Source: Bacteroidota bacterium (lineage in GTDB: Bacteria > Bacteroidota > Ignavibacteria > Ignavibacteriales > Ignavibacteriaceae). Taken from it: a stretch of DNA of 64,000 nucleotides. The translations under genes and the position numbers were made by a program. Location of the stretch: positions 124,001-188,000 of the forward strand of contig JAKAGV010000006.1 in the NCBI GenBank assembly GCA_021815405.1. Direction: 5' to 3'. Below are positions 34,673 to 44,892 of this stretch, in pieces (within the stretch, counting starts at the first letter, position 1; every line of letters begins with the position of its first letter). Under the pieces are notes generated by a model that saw nothing but the letters and a program-made list of their open reading frames with translations, was not told the origin of the DNA and did no database searches.

Positions 34673-35254
34673 TTATTTTATTTTTCTTGATCCCGGTTTT
34701 ATCAATGGTAATCCTTTGGTACAAAGCTCGCATTCTTCCGGTTGAAAAGAAACTGCTTCAAGTTTAACTGCACTTACCTGAGGATAACCAAAATTTACTT
34801 TGCCGTTGCTTCTATCTACTATACAGCCGACTCCGACAACTTCACCGCCAAGACTTTTTACAATCTCAATTACTTCAAACACCGAACCGCCTGTAGTTAC
34901 AACATCTTCACAGACTAAGATTTTTTCTCCCGGCTCAATTGAAAAGCCTCTTCTTAACGTAAGAACCTTGTCTTCCCTTTCTGCAAAGATTGAACGCTTA
35001 TTTAACTGTCTTGCAACCTCCTGTCCCACAATAATGCCGCCGATTGCCGGTGAAATTACAGTATCAATTTTGCTGCTTCTAAAATGTGCCGCAATGTTTG
35101 CGCATATTTTTTCCATGTACTCCGGATATTGAAGTACCTTCGCACACTGGAAATAAACGTTGCTGTGCCTGCCTGACGTAAGAAGGAAATGTCCTTCCAG
35201 CAGTGCGCCGGTCTTTTTAAAGATTTCTATTATTTCTTTTTCACTCAAGTTCAT
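34673..35254 (-). CDS. pyrE: Orotate phosphoribosyltransferase
   Basis: A 193-aa enzyme with the PRPP-binding motif [17 protein letters not shown] and family features [20 protein letters not shown] and [17 protein letters not shown]. It converts orotate and PRPP to orotidine monophosphate in pyrimidine synthesis. Its start overlaps the upstream TPR gene by 14 bp. The conserved lysine and acidic residues of the active-site loop are present ([15 protein letters not shown]). Other pyr genes are not in the window. Confidence 0.95.
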   Translation of the reverse strand: MNLSEKEIIEIFKKTGALLEGHFLLTSGRHSNVYFQCAKVLQYPEYMEKICANIAAHFRSSKIDTVISPAIGGIIVGQEVARQLNKRSIFAEREDKVLTLRRGFSIEPGEKILVCEDVVTTGGSVFEVIEIVKSLGGEVVGVGCIVDRSNGKVNFGYPQVSAVKLEAVSFQPEECELCTKGLPLIKPGSRKIK

Positions 35255-35552
35255 CTAAGAATTCTTCCATTTCTGCAGCGGATTTTTTATCGCCTGCCTC
35301 TTTTGCTTTAATTATTCCTTGACGATAAAATTCTTTTGCCTCGTCAATCTGATTTAATTTTTCTTTAAACTGCGCATACTGCATATAAGCCGGAACATAA
35401 CCGGAGTCATTTTCAAGCGTCAACTTCAAATACTTTTCTGCTTCGGCGTAATTTTTCAAAGAAAGATATTCAAGCGAAATACCATAAGCAGTAAAAGTAT
35501 CTTTTGGATCCTTTTCAAATAAAGCAAGAAGACCTTCGAGACGATTTTTCAT
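35241..35552 (-). CDS. Small TPR protein
   Basis: A 103-aa protein made of about two to three tetratricopeptide repeats ([60 protein letters not shown]). No signal peptide. It overlaps both its neighbours (the pterin dehydratase stop by 4 bp and pyrE by 14 bp), so the three are cotranscribed. TPRs bind proteins; a partner is not evident. Confidence 0.85.
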   Translation of the reverse strand: MKNRLEGLLALFEKDPKDTFTAYGISLEYLSLKNYAEAEKYLKLTLENDSGYVPAYMQYAQFKEKLNQIDEAKEFYRQGIIKAKEAGDKKSAAEMEEFLDELE

Positions 35553-35833
35553 TTAGAGACCCAGTCAATCGCCTTTGCAAGTTTGAAATCATTCTCCGTA
35601 ACACCGCCGGCACTGTGCGTTGAAATTGAAACGCTCACTTTATTCCATGAATGCAGCAATATATCCGGATGATGATCCATCTTTTCTGCTTCATTACCTA
35701 TTTTATTTACAAACTGAAGCGCTTCCTTAAAATCCTTTAGTTGAAAATCTTTGTTAATGCTGTTGTTCTTGAAACTCCAGCCGGTAGACTCCTTTAAATG
35801 CTCCTTTATCTCTGGTTCAGATAATACTTTCAT
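35549..35833 (-). CDS. 4a-hydroxytetrahydrobiopterin dehydratase (PCD/DCoH)
   Basis: A 94-aa protein starting MKVLSEPEIKEHLKESTGW. I use the ATG at 35833 because GGAGG lies 5 bp before it, and because a longer frame to 35941 would run through the clpC terminator. The PCD signature is KMDHHPDILLHSWNKVSVSI followed by STHSAGGVTENDFKLAKAID, with the active-site histidines H-H-P and the later His present. It recycles pterin cofactor after aromatic hydroxylation; in bacteria without the hydroxylase it may have another pterin role. It overlaps the TPR gene by 4 bp. Confidence 0.93.
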   Translation of the reverse strand: MKVLSEPEIKEHLKESTGWSFKNNSINKDFQLKDFKEALQFVNKIGNEAEKMDHHPDILLHSWNKVSVSISTHSAGGVTENDFKLAKAIDWVSK

Positions 35834-35884
35834 TTCAGCCTCCGCAAAATATTCTTCTAAAAGCCGGTTCAAAATTAAGCATAA

Positions 35885-35915
35885 AAAAAGCGTCCTGAAA
35901 GCCAGGACGCTTTTT
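35885..35915 (-). terminator. Rho-independent terminator of clpC
   Basis: A perfect 13-bp stem, AAAAAGCGTCCTG (35885-35897) and CAGGACGCTTTTT (35903-35915). On the minus strand it follows the clpC stop by about 36 bp and ends in a T run. The stem is symmetrical enough to work in both directions. Confidence 0.92.
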
Positions 35916-35950
35916 ATAAAATGCTGAGTTGTCAAAAGCACAGAAGATGA

Positions 35951-38455
35951 TTACTTTACTTCTCCAGTGTCACTTTTTTCCTCTTCATGAGCAGGATGCG
36001 CTGCTGCATCATCTTCAAGAAAGATTAATTCTTCGGCATTTTCAAAGTGCTTTGCAATAATTTTTGTACCATCTTTGAAAGTACCTCTGAGAATTTCTTC
36101 AGCAAGCGGATCTTCAACATACTTTTGGATAGCACGCCTCAATGGTCTAGCACCGAACTTAGGATCGAAACCTTTTTCTACAAGAAAGTTCTTGGCTGAA
36201 TCATCAAGTGCGAGTTCCATCTTGTTCTCATGGATATTTTTATAAATATCTTTCAACTCGATATCGATAATTTTCAGAATATCTTCTTTCTCAAGACTTC
36301 TGAAAACGATTGTCTCATCTACCCTGTTTAAGAACTCCGGATTAAAGAGCTTCTTCATTGCATCTTCTACTGTGTTCTTCAAAGTAGCGTATTTATCTTC
36401 GGCTTTTTCGCTGCCGAATCCAAATGAGCCGATATTCTTAATATCTCTTGCCCCGACGTTTGTCGTCATTATGATAATCGTATTCTTGAAATCAACTTTT
36501 CTACCTAAGCTGTCTGTTAATTGACCGTCGTCAAGAACCTGGAGCAGAATGCTGAATATATCCGGATGAGCTTTTTCGATTTCATCAAAAAGAACAACCG
36601 AATATGGTCTGCGTCTTACCTTTTCGGTCAACTGTCCGCCTTCTTCGTAGCCGACATATCCGGGAGGAGCTCCAACAAGCCGTGAAAGCGAAAACTTCTC
36701 CATGTACTCGCTCATGTCAATTCTAATTAAAGCATTGTCCGAGTCAAATAAATATTTAGCAAGGACCTTACACAGTTCGGTTTTACCAACACCGGTCGGA
36801 CCTAGGAAGATAAAGCTTCCAATCGGTCTGTTTGGATTTTTCAATCCCGCTCTCGTTCTTCTAATCGCTTTTGTTAATTTAGAAACTGCTTCATCCTGCC
36901 CGACTATGTAATTCTTCAAAGCCGATTCCATCTTCAACAGCTTTTCAGATTCCGTTTGTGCAACACGATTCACAGGAATGCCGGTCATCATTGCAACAAC
37001 AGTAGCAATATCTTCTTCGGTTACATCATGAACGATGTCGCGGGTTTTGGCTTCCCATTCGCGTTTTGCAATTTCAAGATCAGATTGAAGATTACGCTCT
37101 TTGTCCCTTAAACGGGCGGCTTCTTCATAGTCCTGGCGTTTAACAACCGTAGCTTTTTCCTGTCTGACTTTTTCAATCTCGCCTTCAAGTTCAAGTACTT
37201 CCTGCGGAACTTCAAAATTCCCCATATGAACTCTTGAACCGGCTTCGTCTATTACGTCAATCGCTTTATCAGGTAAATGACGGTCGGTAATGTAACGGTT
37301 GCTTAACTTGACTGCAGAATCAATTGCATCCTTGGTATATCTTACATGATGATGTTCTTCATATTTAAATTTGATGTTGTTAAGAATCTGCAAAGTCTCT
37401 TCATAACTCGGCGGCTCAACCATAACTTTCTGGAATCGTCTGTCAAGTGCTCCGTCTGTTTCAATGTATTTGCGATACTCATCCAACGTAGTAGCACCGA
37501 TACATTGAATATCTCCGCGAGCTAAGGCAGGCTTAAACATGTTTGATGCATCCAGCGAACCTGATGCACCGCCGGCACCAACGATTGTGTGAAGCTCATC
37601 GATAAAAAGAATTACATCTTTGGCTTTTTCAAGCTCGTTCATCAAAGCTTTCATTCTTTCTTCAAACTGACCTCGATATTTTGTACCGGCAACTAAACCG
37701 GCTAGATCAAGAGTAACAACACGTTTGTCCTGCAAAATTCTCGGCACTTTCTTCTGAACAATTTTAAGTGCGAGTCCTTCGGCAATTGCAGTTTTTCCAA
37801 CTCCAGGTTCACCAATCAAAACCGGATTATTTTTCTTCCTGCGGCTTAATACCTGAGCAACTCTTTCAATTTCTTTTTCACGACCGACAACCGGATCAAG
37901 CTTATCTTCTATTGCCAGCTTTGTAAGATCGCGACCAAAATTATCAAGCACCGGAGTTTTCGTCCGCTCAATCTTTTTATCCGGTGGCGGTACAGTTGCG
38001 CCTGCATCTTTCGGATTCTTACTGCTTAACATAGCATTGAGCTCGGCTCGGGCTGAATCGTATGTAACATTGAACTGATGTAAGATTTGCGTAGCAATAT
38101 TATCTTCATCCCGCAGCAAAGAAAGAAGAAGATGCTCAGTTCCGATAACATCAGCCTTATAAATTTTAGACTCAATTTGCGTAATCTTTAAAACCTTTTC
38201 AGCTTGCTTGGTAAGCGGAATATTTCCGATAGTAAGTGTTCCGCCTGAAGTTCTTACCGTGTCTTCAATTGCCTTTTTCAATTTCATCAAATCGCAGTCA
38301 AGGTTCCGTAAAATTCTAACAGCAACACCTTGACCTTCGCGAATAATTCCAAGTAAAAGGTGCTCGGTACCAATATAATCATGTCCAAGCCGAAGGGCTT
38401 CTTCCCGGCTTAATCTGATTACATCCTGGAGCCTATCTGAAAAATTTCCATCCAT
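35951..38455 (-). CDS. clpC: ATP-dependent Clp protease ATP-binding subunit ClpC
   Basis: An 834-aa AAA+ unfoldase. Order: double Clp N domain (about 1-145), AAA1 with Walker [14 protein letters not shown], a UVR motif in the middle segment ([15 protein letters not shown]), AAA2 with [14 protein letters not shown] and the D2 small domain, and an acidic tail ([15 protein letters not shown]). It feeds unfolded proteins to ClpP, which is not in the window. The presence of UVR and the length separate it from ClpA and ClpB. It has its own promoter in the 518-bp gap upstream and its own terminator. No ctsR-mcsA-mcsB regulator genes accompany it. Confidence 0.95.
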   Translation of the reverse strand: MDGNFSDRLQDVIRLSREEALRLGHDYIGTEHLLLGIIREGQGVAVRILRNLDCDLMKLKKAIEDTVRTSGGTLTIGNIPLTKQAEKVLKITQIESKIYKADVIGTEHLLLSLLRDEDNIATQILHQFNVTYDSARAELNAMLSSKNPKDAGATVPPPDKKIERTKTPVLDNFGRDLTKLAIEDKLDPVVGREKEIERVAQVLSRRKKNNPVLIGEPGVGKTAIAEGLALKIVQKKVPRILQDKRVVTLDLAGLVAGTKYRGQFEERMKALMNELEKAKDVILFIDELHTIVGAGGASGSLDASNMFKPALARGDIQCIGATTLDEYRKYIETDGALDRRFQKVMVEPPSYEETLQILNNIKFKYEEHHHVRYTKDAIDSAVKLSNRYITDRHLPDKAIDVIDEAGSRVHMGNFEVPQEVLELEGEIEKVRQEKATVVKRQDYEEAARLRDKERNLQSDLEIAKREWEAKTRDIVHDVTEEDIATVVAMMTGIPVNRVAQTESEKLLKMESALKNYIVGQDEAVSKLTKAIRRTRAGLKNPNRPIGSFIFLGPTGVGKTELCKVLAKYLFDSDNALIRIDMSEYMEKFSLSRLVGAPPGYVGYEEGGQLTEKVRRRPYSVVLFDEIEKAHPDIFSILLQVLDDGQLTDSLGRKVDFKNTIIIMTTNVGARDIKNIGSFGFGSEKAEDKYATLKNTVEDAMKKLFNPEFLNRVDETIVFRSLEKEDILKIIDIELKDIYKNIHENKMELALDDSAKNFLVEKGFDPKFGARPLRRAIQKYVEDPLAEEILRGTFKDGTKIIAKHFENAEELIFLEDDAAAHPAHEEEKSDTGEVK

Positions 38456-38973
38456 AAATTTTATCCTTATTTCACTTTTAAAATCTACACCGCTTAAAAC
38501 CCGGTATAAATTCTTACTTATAATATATAAATACTATTTCCCCTAATCAACACTAGTAATTTCACTTTATTTGCAATAAAATACATTTATTTGAAACACA
38601 ATTAGGGATTTTGATTCAACAAAATTCTTTAATTGTGATTCTCAATAAGAAATAGCAATCTAAGTTAATGCAATAAAACAGAATAATTAAACATTTTCTC
38701 TTTATTTTTCGTTTTTTATACTTGAACCAATCATACTTTATACAGATTCCAGTTCTCAATTTTCTTTGTGAACATATAAACTTTTTAATTCAAAAAGTTA
38801 CTTTTATAATCGAAAAATAAGAGGAATATATTTATTTTGAAATCTTATTTAGACCTGCGGTTAAAGATAGAAAATTATTTTGTATAAGCAAAATTAACAG
38901 CGTTTACGATTCGTATTCTATCATTTTAATTATTTCATTTATATCTTTGAAATCAAGAGAATTATAAAATTTG
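38456..38973. other. Long AT-rich divergent intergenic region (clpC / helicase)
   Basis: 518 bp with no convincing gene or repeat. TATCTTTG at 38942-38949, 25 bp before the helicase ATG, matches the Bacteroidota-type -7 element TAnnTTTG, but I find no clear TTTG -33 box. The clpC promoter must lie in the left part; no CIRCE or CtsR-like operator was recognised. Confidence 0.4.
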
Positions 38974-40974
38974 ATGATCCAGAAGAAATACACACTTAAA
39001 AGATTCAAAGACACGACTGCGTTAAAACCTGCGGTTGATGAATCAAGATTTGTAATAAATTATAAAAATGAATTAAATCCGGCTCAGTTCGAAGTTGTTT
39101 CGGCTTTGGATGGCGCCTATTTAATTATTGCAGGTGCTGGAACCGGCAAGACAAGAACACTTGTGTACAGAGTATCCAGATTAGTTGAACTCGGCTACGA
39201 TCCGAAATCAATCCTGCTTTTAACTTTTACTAGAAAAGCTGCCAACGAAATGATGAACCGCGCTTCAATTCTTCTGGATAATAGATGCTCAAAAGTTAAC
39301 GGCGGTACTTTCCATTCGTTCGCAAATTTAACACTACGAAGATACGCAAAAGCTGCGGGATTGGATTCTTCTTTTACAATTCTTGATCAGAGTGACTGCG
39401 AAGATGTTATAAACTTAATCCGCTCCCAGGCTGGCTTTATTACAAAAGAAAAAAGATTTCCGAACAAACAGACACTTGAAAAAGTTTTTAGCCTAAGTGT
39501 TAATACCGAAAGAAAAGTTGAAGAAATTATTGAAGCCGATTACCCTCACTTTGTAGAACAGCTTGATAAGATTCTTGACATCCAACGAGTTTATACAAGT
39601 TATAAACATAAGAACAATTTATTGGATTACGATGATCTGCTCGTTTATTTAAGAAATTTCCTGCTCGATTTCGGAGCAGCTGCAAAGTCTTTCTTGTCAT
39701 CCATAAAATTTGTTATGGTTGATGAATACCAGGATACAAACAAACTTCAGGCAGAAATTGTAAAAGGTTTAACTCAGATAAACAACAACATAATGGTTGT
39801 CGGAGATGATTCGCAGTCAATATATTCTTTCCGCGGCGCAAACTTTAAGAATATAATGGACTTCCCGAAATTGTTTAAGGATGTCAAAATAATTAAGCTT
39901 GAAGAAAATTACCGCAGCGTTCAGCCTGTCTTGAATTTTACAAACCAGATTATTGAAAGAGCGATTGAGAAGTATCCGAAAAATCTTTACACACACAAAT
40001 CAGGCGGTGAGCTTCCGGTAATTATTGCAGCATCAAACGAGAATCTTCAATCTAAGTTTATTGTTGAGAAGATTTTAGATTTAAGGGAAGAAGGAGTTCC
40101 GCTTAACGACATTGCGGTTCTTTTCCGTTCTTCTTTCTTTTCATTTGATCTGGAAATTGAATTAGCGAAGGCAAACATACCATTTCAAAAATTCGGCGGA
40201 ATGAAGTTTATAGAGACTGCGCATGTAAAAGATGTACTTGCTTTTTTAAGAATCGCCGCTAATCCTAAAGATGTTGTTAGCTGGTACCGGGTTCTGCTTC
40301 TGCATGAAGGAGTTGGTCCGAAAACGGCGCAAAAAATTCTTGATGAACTTGCAACTGCAAGATTAACCATCAAAGCAAACCCGGAACATATAACTTCGTT
40401 CAAGAGTGATAAAGTTGCGGCTCTATTCCAGCTTCTTTATAAAATTCATACTGAAAAATCTCTGCCTTCTGAGAAAGCGCAGATTGTAATGGATTATTAT
40501 TACCCGCTATTTAAAGATAAATACGACGACTTCAACAAGCGGAAGAAGGACCTTGATATATTTTTGAACATTACCGAAAATTATAAATCTCTAGACAGCT
40601 TGCTTGCGGATATGGCAATTGAACCGCTCATCGACAGCGTGATTGATATTGGCGCCGAGGATAAGGAGAATGAGTTTGTAACGCTTTCAACTATCCATTC
40701 TGCAAAAGGTTTGGAATGGCATACTGTTTTTATAATTCACATGGTAGAAGGCTTCTTCCCTTCCAGCAGGTCGGCAGATAAACTTGAAACGCTGGAAGAG
40801 GAACGCCGTCTGATGTACGTAGCTTCTACAAGAGCAAAACAAAATTTATTTCTCACTTATCCTATGAATATTTTTGATAGAGAAGCAGGAACGACTTTAT
40901 CCAAGCCTTCACGATTTATTTCGGATATTAGCCCGGATTCGGCAGAAGGCTGGCTGCTTGATGAGGAAAACTAA
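38974..40974 (+). CDS. UvrD/Rep family ATP-dependent DNA helicase
   Basis: A 666-aa superfamily 1A helicase. The start is the ATG at 38974 (an in-frame TTG precedes it). Motifs: Q motif LNPAQFEVVSALDG, Walker A AGAGTGKTRTL, TFTRKAANEM, motif II MVDEYQDTN, motif III VGDDSQSIYSFRGA, motif V LSTIHSAKGLEWHTVFI and motif VI EERRLMYVASTRAK. It unwinds DNA during repair or replication restart. At 666 aa it is nearer Rep/PcrA than RecB, and no exonuclease domain is attached. It is followed 15 bp later by a glycosyltransferase gene. Confidence 0.93.
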   Translation: MIQKKYTLKRFKDTTALKPAVDESRFVINYKNELNPAQFEVVSALDGAYLIIAGAGTGKTRTLVYRVSRLVELGYDPKSILLLTFTRKAANEMMNRASILLDNRCSKVNGGTFHSFANLTLRRYAKAAGLDSSFTILDQSDCEDVINLIRSQAGFITKEKRFPNKQTLEKVFSLSVNTERKVEEIIEADYPHFVEQLDKILDIQRVYTSYKHKNNLLDYDDLLVYLRNFLLDFGAAAKSFLSSIKFVMVDEYQDTNKLQAEIVKGLTQINNNIMVVGDDSQSIYSFRGANFKNIMDFPKLFKDVKIIKLEENYRSVQPVLNFTNQIIERAIEKYPKNLYTHKSGGELPVIIAASNENLQSKFIVEKILDLREEGVPLNDIAVLFRSSFFSFDLEIELAKANIPFQKFGGMKFIETAHVKDVLAFLRIAANPKDVVSWYRVLLLHEGVGPKTAQKILDELATARLTIKANPEHITSFKSDKVAALFQLLYKIHTEKSLPSEKAQIVMDYYYPLFKDKYDDFNKRKKDLDIFLNITENYKSLDSLLADMAIEPLIDSVIDIGAEDKENEFVTLSTIHSAKGLEWHTVFIIHMVEGFFPSSRSADKLETLEEERRLMYVASTRAKQNLFLTYPMNIFDREAGTTLSKPSRFISDISPDSAEGWLLDEEN

Positions 40975-40989
40975 ACTACAATTTTAATT

Positions 40990-42063
40990 TTGATAGTAAT
41001 CCCAATTTTAACGGCAATCTTTTTAACACTGAACTTAATTATTCTAATCTCACTTAGCATACAGGATTCAGTTCCGAATTCAAATGTTAAGAATAAAATT
41101 TCAATTGTAATTGCTGCAAAAAATGAAGCTCATAATCTGGAGAAACTCATAGTTTCTATAAAAGAGCTGGATTATTGCAGAGAAAATTTCGAAGTAATTC
41201 TTGTTGATGATGAATCGACAGACGGCACTTATCAAACGGCAATTGAAATGACTAAAGGACTTGAAAATTTTCATGTCTATCAAGTTCGAAATAAAACTTT
41301 ACCGGCTAAGAAAGGCGCTTTAACAATCGGAATAAGTAAAGCAGCTAATTCGTTCATCTTAATTACCGACGCCGATTGTCAGCTTCCGAAAGAATGGTTA
41401 AAAATTTATTCAAGCAAGTTTGCCGAAGGATATGATTTTATTTTCGGTCCTGCGCCATTTAGTACGGAAAATTCTTTGACAAATAAAATTGCTTGTTTTG
41501 AAAATTTAAGAAGTTCGATCTTAATGTTTGCTTCTGCTAAGTTAAAAATGCCTTATTCGGCGGCGGCAAGAAATTTCGGATTCAGAAAATCTGCTTTTGA
41601 TACCATAAAAGGCTTTTCAAATACGACCGAGACTTTAAGCGGCGACGACGACTTACTTCTTCGCGAAGCTGTAAGATATAAAATGAAAATCGGAACCATA
41701 CTTGATAAACAAGCTTTTGTGTTTTCTTCAACTAAAAAAACATTGAAAGAATATTTATCTCAGCGTTCGCGGCATACTAAAACATCTTTATTTTATTTGA
41801 AGAGACATCAATTCATTTTAGGCTTTTGGCATCTGCTTAATTTAGTAATGTTGTTTTCTCCGTTGTTGATGCCAATGGATAGTATTTTCTTATTTCCAAT
41901 AATTATAAAATTAGCAGCAGACGTTTTTATAATTTTAATTGAACAAAAGAAGTTCGGTTATAAATTTTCTTTTTTAGAAATTATTCCTCTGCAGATATTT
42001 TACGAACTGCTGCTTGCTGTTAATTTTATCGGAGCTTTTTATAAGAAAGATGAATGGAAATAA
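40990..42063 (+). CDS. Membrane-anchored family 2 glycosyltransferase
   Basis: A 357-aa protein with a TTG start (no in-frame ATG before the catalytic domain). An N-terminal membrane helix (about residues 3-22) leads to a GT-A domain: KISIVIAAKNEAHNLEKLI, the nucleotide-sugar motif VDDESTDGTYQ, the metal-binding DADCQLP and SGDDDLLLREAVRYK. The Q-x-x-R-W-like motif of processive enzymes appears as YLSQRSRHTKTS. Two to three C-terminal helices follow. It probably adds a sugar to a lipid or polysaccharide at the inner membrane. Substrate unknown. Confidence 0.88.
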   Translation: MIVIPILTAIFLTLNLIILISLSIQDSVPNSNVKNKISIVIAAKNEAHNLEKLIVSIKELDYCRENFEVILVDDESTDGTYQTAIEMTKGLENFHVYQVRNKTLPAKKGALTIGISKAANSFILITDADCQLPKEWLKIYSSKFAEGYDFIFGPAPFSTENSLTNKIACFENLRSSILMFASAKLKMPYSAAARNFGFRKSAFDTIKGFSNTTETLSGDDDLLLREAVRYKMKIGTILDKQAFVFSSTKKTLKEYLSQRSRHTKTSLFYLKRHQFILGFWHLLNLVMLFSPLLMPMDSIFLFPIIIKLAADVFIILIEQKKFGYKFSFLEIIPLQIFYELLLAVNFIGAFYKKDEWK

Positions 42064-42077
42064 ATTTAACGACATGA

Positions 42078-42165
42078 ATAGTAAATTTTTCTACTTAAGT
42101 AGACTTGTTTACATATTTAGTAGACTTATTAACGTAAATAGTAAAATTTGAAGGATGAATAGTCG
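42078..42165. repeat. Short repeat array with 21-bp period
   Basis: The core AGT within TAGTAAA / TAGTAGACTT sequences occurs at 42080, 42098, 42119, 42140 and 42161: one 18-bp and three exact 21-bp intervals. It includes a perfect 14-bp palindrome TCTACTTAAGTAGA (42090-42103). The remaining sequence to 42418, upstream of cdd, is AT-rich with no gene seen. Confidence 0.6.
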
Positions 42166-42418
42166 AAAATATTCTAAAAATGCAATATTCAAAATGATCT
42201 TGTTTGATTTTAATTCTAACCGACCCTCCTTTCCTATAAAAATATTACCATCTCATTTAAGGAATCAAAAGCCAATTAAATTTTCAAGATTTCTTTCAAC
42301 AGAAATTTTCAAAATGTAAAAGTGAATCTTAAATTAAAGAATAAAAAACAATAAAGACTTTTGATTTCAATTCCTAAAAATATATTTTTGAAAACAAATA
42401 ACGGGTAAAAAGTTTTTA

Positions 42419-42811
42419 ATGGAATATAAAGAGCTTGCAGACAAAGCAATAAAAGCAAAATCGGTTTCACATCCTCCTTACTCAAATTTCCATGTAGGGG
42501 CTGCTCTTCTTACTGAAGAAGGAAAAGTTTACCTCGGCGGAAACATTGAAACTTCATCATACAGCCTTACTATTTGCGCCGAGCGGACTGCCGTCTTCAA
42601 AGCTTATTCTGAAGGCGAAAGGAAATTCAAGGCGATAGCTATTGCAAGCGACGCGCCGGAGTTTTGTCCGCCGTGCGGCTCATGCAGACAAGTAATGCTC
42701 GACCTCTGCGGAGATATTGATGTCGTTATGGTAAATCATAAAATGGAATTAAAGACGATGAAGCTTTCACAGCTTCTTCCCTACCCTTTCGGAGATAAAG
42801 AATTAAAATAA
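42419..42811 (+). CDS. cdd: Cytidine deaminase
   Basis: A 130-aa enzyme with the zinc site Cys53-Ala-Glu55 ([11 protein letters not shown]; Glu55 is the proton shuttle) and [10 protein letters not shown] (Cys86, Cys89). [19 protein letters not shown] is the typical substrate-binding start. It converts (deoxy)cytidine to (deoxy)uridine. It heads a nucleoside salvage cluster (cdd-tdk-nupC-punA), with tdk 16 bp downstream. Homotetrameric length class. Confidence 0.96.
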   Translation: MEYKELADKAIKAKSVSHPPYSNFHVGAALLTEEGKVYLGGNIETSSYSLTICAERTAVFKAYSEGERKFKAIAIASDAPEFCPPCGSCRQVMLDLCGDIDVVMVNHKMELKTMKLSQLLPYPFGDKELK

Positions 42812-42827
42812 AGAGAGAGAAAAAATT

Positions 42828-43406
42828 ATGATGGATAGAGCACCTCACCTAATTCCGAAAAATATCGGTTGGATTGAAGTAATTGCCGGCTGCATGTTCA
42901 GCGGAAAAACTGAAGAGCTAATCCGAAGACTGCGAAGAGCAAAAATAGCAAAACAGAAAGTGCAGATATTCAAGCCTCGGATCGACAACAGATATTCAAT
43001 CTCTGATATCGTATCCCACAGTGAGCAGTCGCTTCCTTCAATTTTAATTGACGACATAAATGAAATTTTTCTTTATGCAAAAGACGCAGAAGTAATCGGA
43101 ATAGATGAAGCACAATTTTTTTCTATTGATGTTGTTGATGTCTGTAATAAGCTTGCAAGCCAAGGCAAGCGAATTATAGTTGCCGGGCTCGATCAAGATT
43201 ACCGGGGAGTACCATTTGAGCCTATGCCGCAGCTTCTTGCAATTGCCGAATACATTACAAAAACTTTGGCAATTTGCGTTGTGTGCGGAAATCCTGCCGA
43301 CAAAACGCAAAGAAAAACAGCCTCATCCGAAAGAGTTGTTGTCGGCGCTTCAGATATTTATGAAGCACGCTGCAGAAAATGTCATTATATTCCAAAAGAA
43401 GATTAA
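42828..43406 (+). CDS. tdk: Thymidine kinase (type II)
   Basis: A 192-aa enzyme with P-loop [24 protein letters not shown] as Walker B, the lasso loop and a structural zinc site formed by [14 protein letters not shown] and CRKCHYIP. It phosphorylates thymidine and deoxyuridine, matching the products of the neighbouring cytidine deaminase. An AGAGAG-rich ribosome-binding region precedes the ATG. The next gene, a nucleoside transporter, starts 9 bp after its stop. Confidence 0.96.
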   Translation: MMDRAPHLIPKNIGWIEVIAGCMFSGKTEELIRRLRRAKIAKQKVQIFKPRIDNRYSISDIVSHSEQSLPSILIDDINEIFLYAKDAEVIGIDEAQFFSIDVVDVCNKLASQGKRIIVAGLDQDYRGVPFEPMPQLLAIAEYITKTLAICVVCGNPADKTQRKTASSERVVVGASDIYEARCRKCHYIPKED

Positions 43407-43415
43407 GGGTAACCA

Positions 43416-44765
43416 ATGGATTTTATTACAATAATCAGGGGCTTACTTGGATTGATTTTAATAATAGGCATTGCATTCCTATTCTCAAATAACAAGAGAA
43501 AAATTGACTGGCGGATGGTCGGCGTAGGACTGTTAATTCAGTTTGTCATCGCTGTCTTTATAATTCATGGTGAAGCTCTCCGCGCGTGGTTCTTCCCATT
43601 AGGTTGGGTTAAGGATGTTGTTAACTGGCTTGGTCAAGCTGTTGTTGCGGTTTTAGGATTTACAATTGAAGGCAGCAAATTTGTCTTCGGCAATTTAGCC
43701 GATAGCACGAGCAGCAGCAGTTTGGGCTTCTTCTTTGCATTCCAGGTATTGCCGACAATAATTTTTGTCTCAACTCTTTCAGCGCTGCTTTATTATTTTG
43801 GAATACTTCAGTTCATTGTAAAAATGATGGCGTACGTTATGTCCAAGCTTTTAAAGACAAGCGGTGCCGAAACTTTATCAAATACAGCCAATATTTTTTT
43901 CGGACAGACGGAAGCGCCGCTTCTTGTACGACCGTATATTGCAAAGATGACACAATCAGAATTGTTGACAATAATGATCGGAGGGATGGCAACTATTTCT
44001 GCGGCATTAATTGCAAGCTACAGCCAATTGCTGGGACAGGCTTATGCTGCAGCTACCAAGATGCCGCTTCAGGTTGCGCAGTTAAAGTTTGCAGTTGATC
44101 TTTTAGCTGCAAGTACAATGGCAGCGCCGGCTTCGCTGATTATTGCAAAAATTCTTTATCCCGAAGTTGAAGAATCAGTAACAAAAGGAACAGTAAAGAT
44201 TGATGTCGGTAAAACAGCTTCCAATGCTATTGAAGCAACCGCTACCGGTGCTTCCGAAGGACTTCAGCTTGCAATTAACGTTGCCGGAATGCTTATTGCG
44301 TTCATCGCATTAATTGCGATGTTCAATTACATTCTTCTTTGGGCAGGGAATACTTTGGGAGTTAACGGATATCTTCAAACAACTTTCGGACAGCCGCTTT
44401 CGATGCAGTTGATTTTCGGAGTAATCCTAAAATATCTCGCAATCGGAATTGGAGTGCCGGCTAAAGATGCATTCCAATTCGGCAGCTTGATCGGTACCAA
44501 AACTGTACTGAATGAGTTCGTCGCTTATGTTGACCTATCAAACATGATTAAGCTCGGACAGATAAGCGAAAAAGGAATTACAATGGCAACATACGCAATC
44601 TGCGGCTTTGCAAATTTTTCTTCAATTGCAATCCAGATTGGCGGCATCAGTCCTATGGCACCGAACAGAAAAAAAGATATTGCCGCTTTCGGACTTAAGG
44701 CAGTTTTAGGCGGCGCACTTGCAACTTTAATGACTGCTACTTTAGCAGGAATTTTTGTAAGATAA
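43416..44765 (+). CDS. Concentrative nucleoside transporter (CNT/NupC family)
   Basis: A 449-aa integral membrane protein with about ten helices. Signature regions are IFFGQTEAPLLVRPYIAKMT, ASTMAAPASLIIAKILYP, EGLQLAINVAGMLIAFIALI and KTVLNEFVAYVDLS, all diagnostic of CNT proteins, which import nucleosides with protons or sodium. It lies 9 bp after tdk, so it supplies substrates to the salvage enzymes. The choice between Na+ and H+ cannot be made here. Confidence 0.94.
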   Translation: MDFITIIRGLLGLILIIGIAFLFSNNKRKIDWRMVGVGLLIQFVIAVFIIHGEALRAWFFPLGWVKDVVNWLGQAVVAVLGFTIEGSKFVFGNLADSTSSSSLGFFFAFQVLPTIIFVSTLSALLYYFGILQFIVKMMAYVMSKLLKTSGAETLSNTANIFFGQTEAPLLVRPYIAKMTQSELLTIMIGGMATISAALIASYSQLLGQAYAAATKMPLQVAQLKFAVDLLAASTMAAPASLIIAKILYPEVEESVTKGTVKIDVGKTASNAIEATATGASEGLQLAINVAGMLIAFIALIAMFNYILLWAGNTLGVNGYLQTTFGQPLSMQLIFGVILKYLAIGIGVPAKDAFQFGSLIGTKTVLNEFVAYVDLSNMIKLGQISEKGITMATYAICGFANFSSIAIQIGGISPMAPNRKKDIAAFGLKAVLGGALATLMTATLAGIFVR

Positions 44766-44837
44766 TTTATTTTTCTAATTGCAAAAGAATTCTTTCTTAT
44801 TCTAAACGGAACGGATGCGAGTAAGAGAAAGATTATG

Positions 44838-44851
44838 ATTAAGATTAAGAG
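44838..44851 (+). repeat. Copy of a dispersed ATTAAGATTAAGAG element
   Basis: ATTAAGATTAAGAG followed by TCCGAT. An exact 14-base match lies on the minus strand at 62555-62568, followed by CACGAT. It sits between nupC and punA. Confidence 0.5.
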
Positions 44852-44892
44852 TCCGATCTGTTAGTAGGCAAGAATAAAAATGATAATATGAA

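Noticed and set aside
35834-35941. N-terminal extension of the pterin dehydratase
   Set aside because: It would encode the clpC terminator hairpin; the ATG at 35833 has GGAGG before it.
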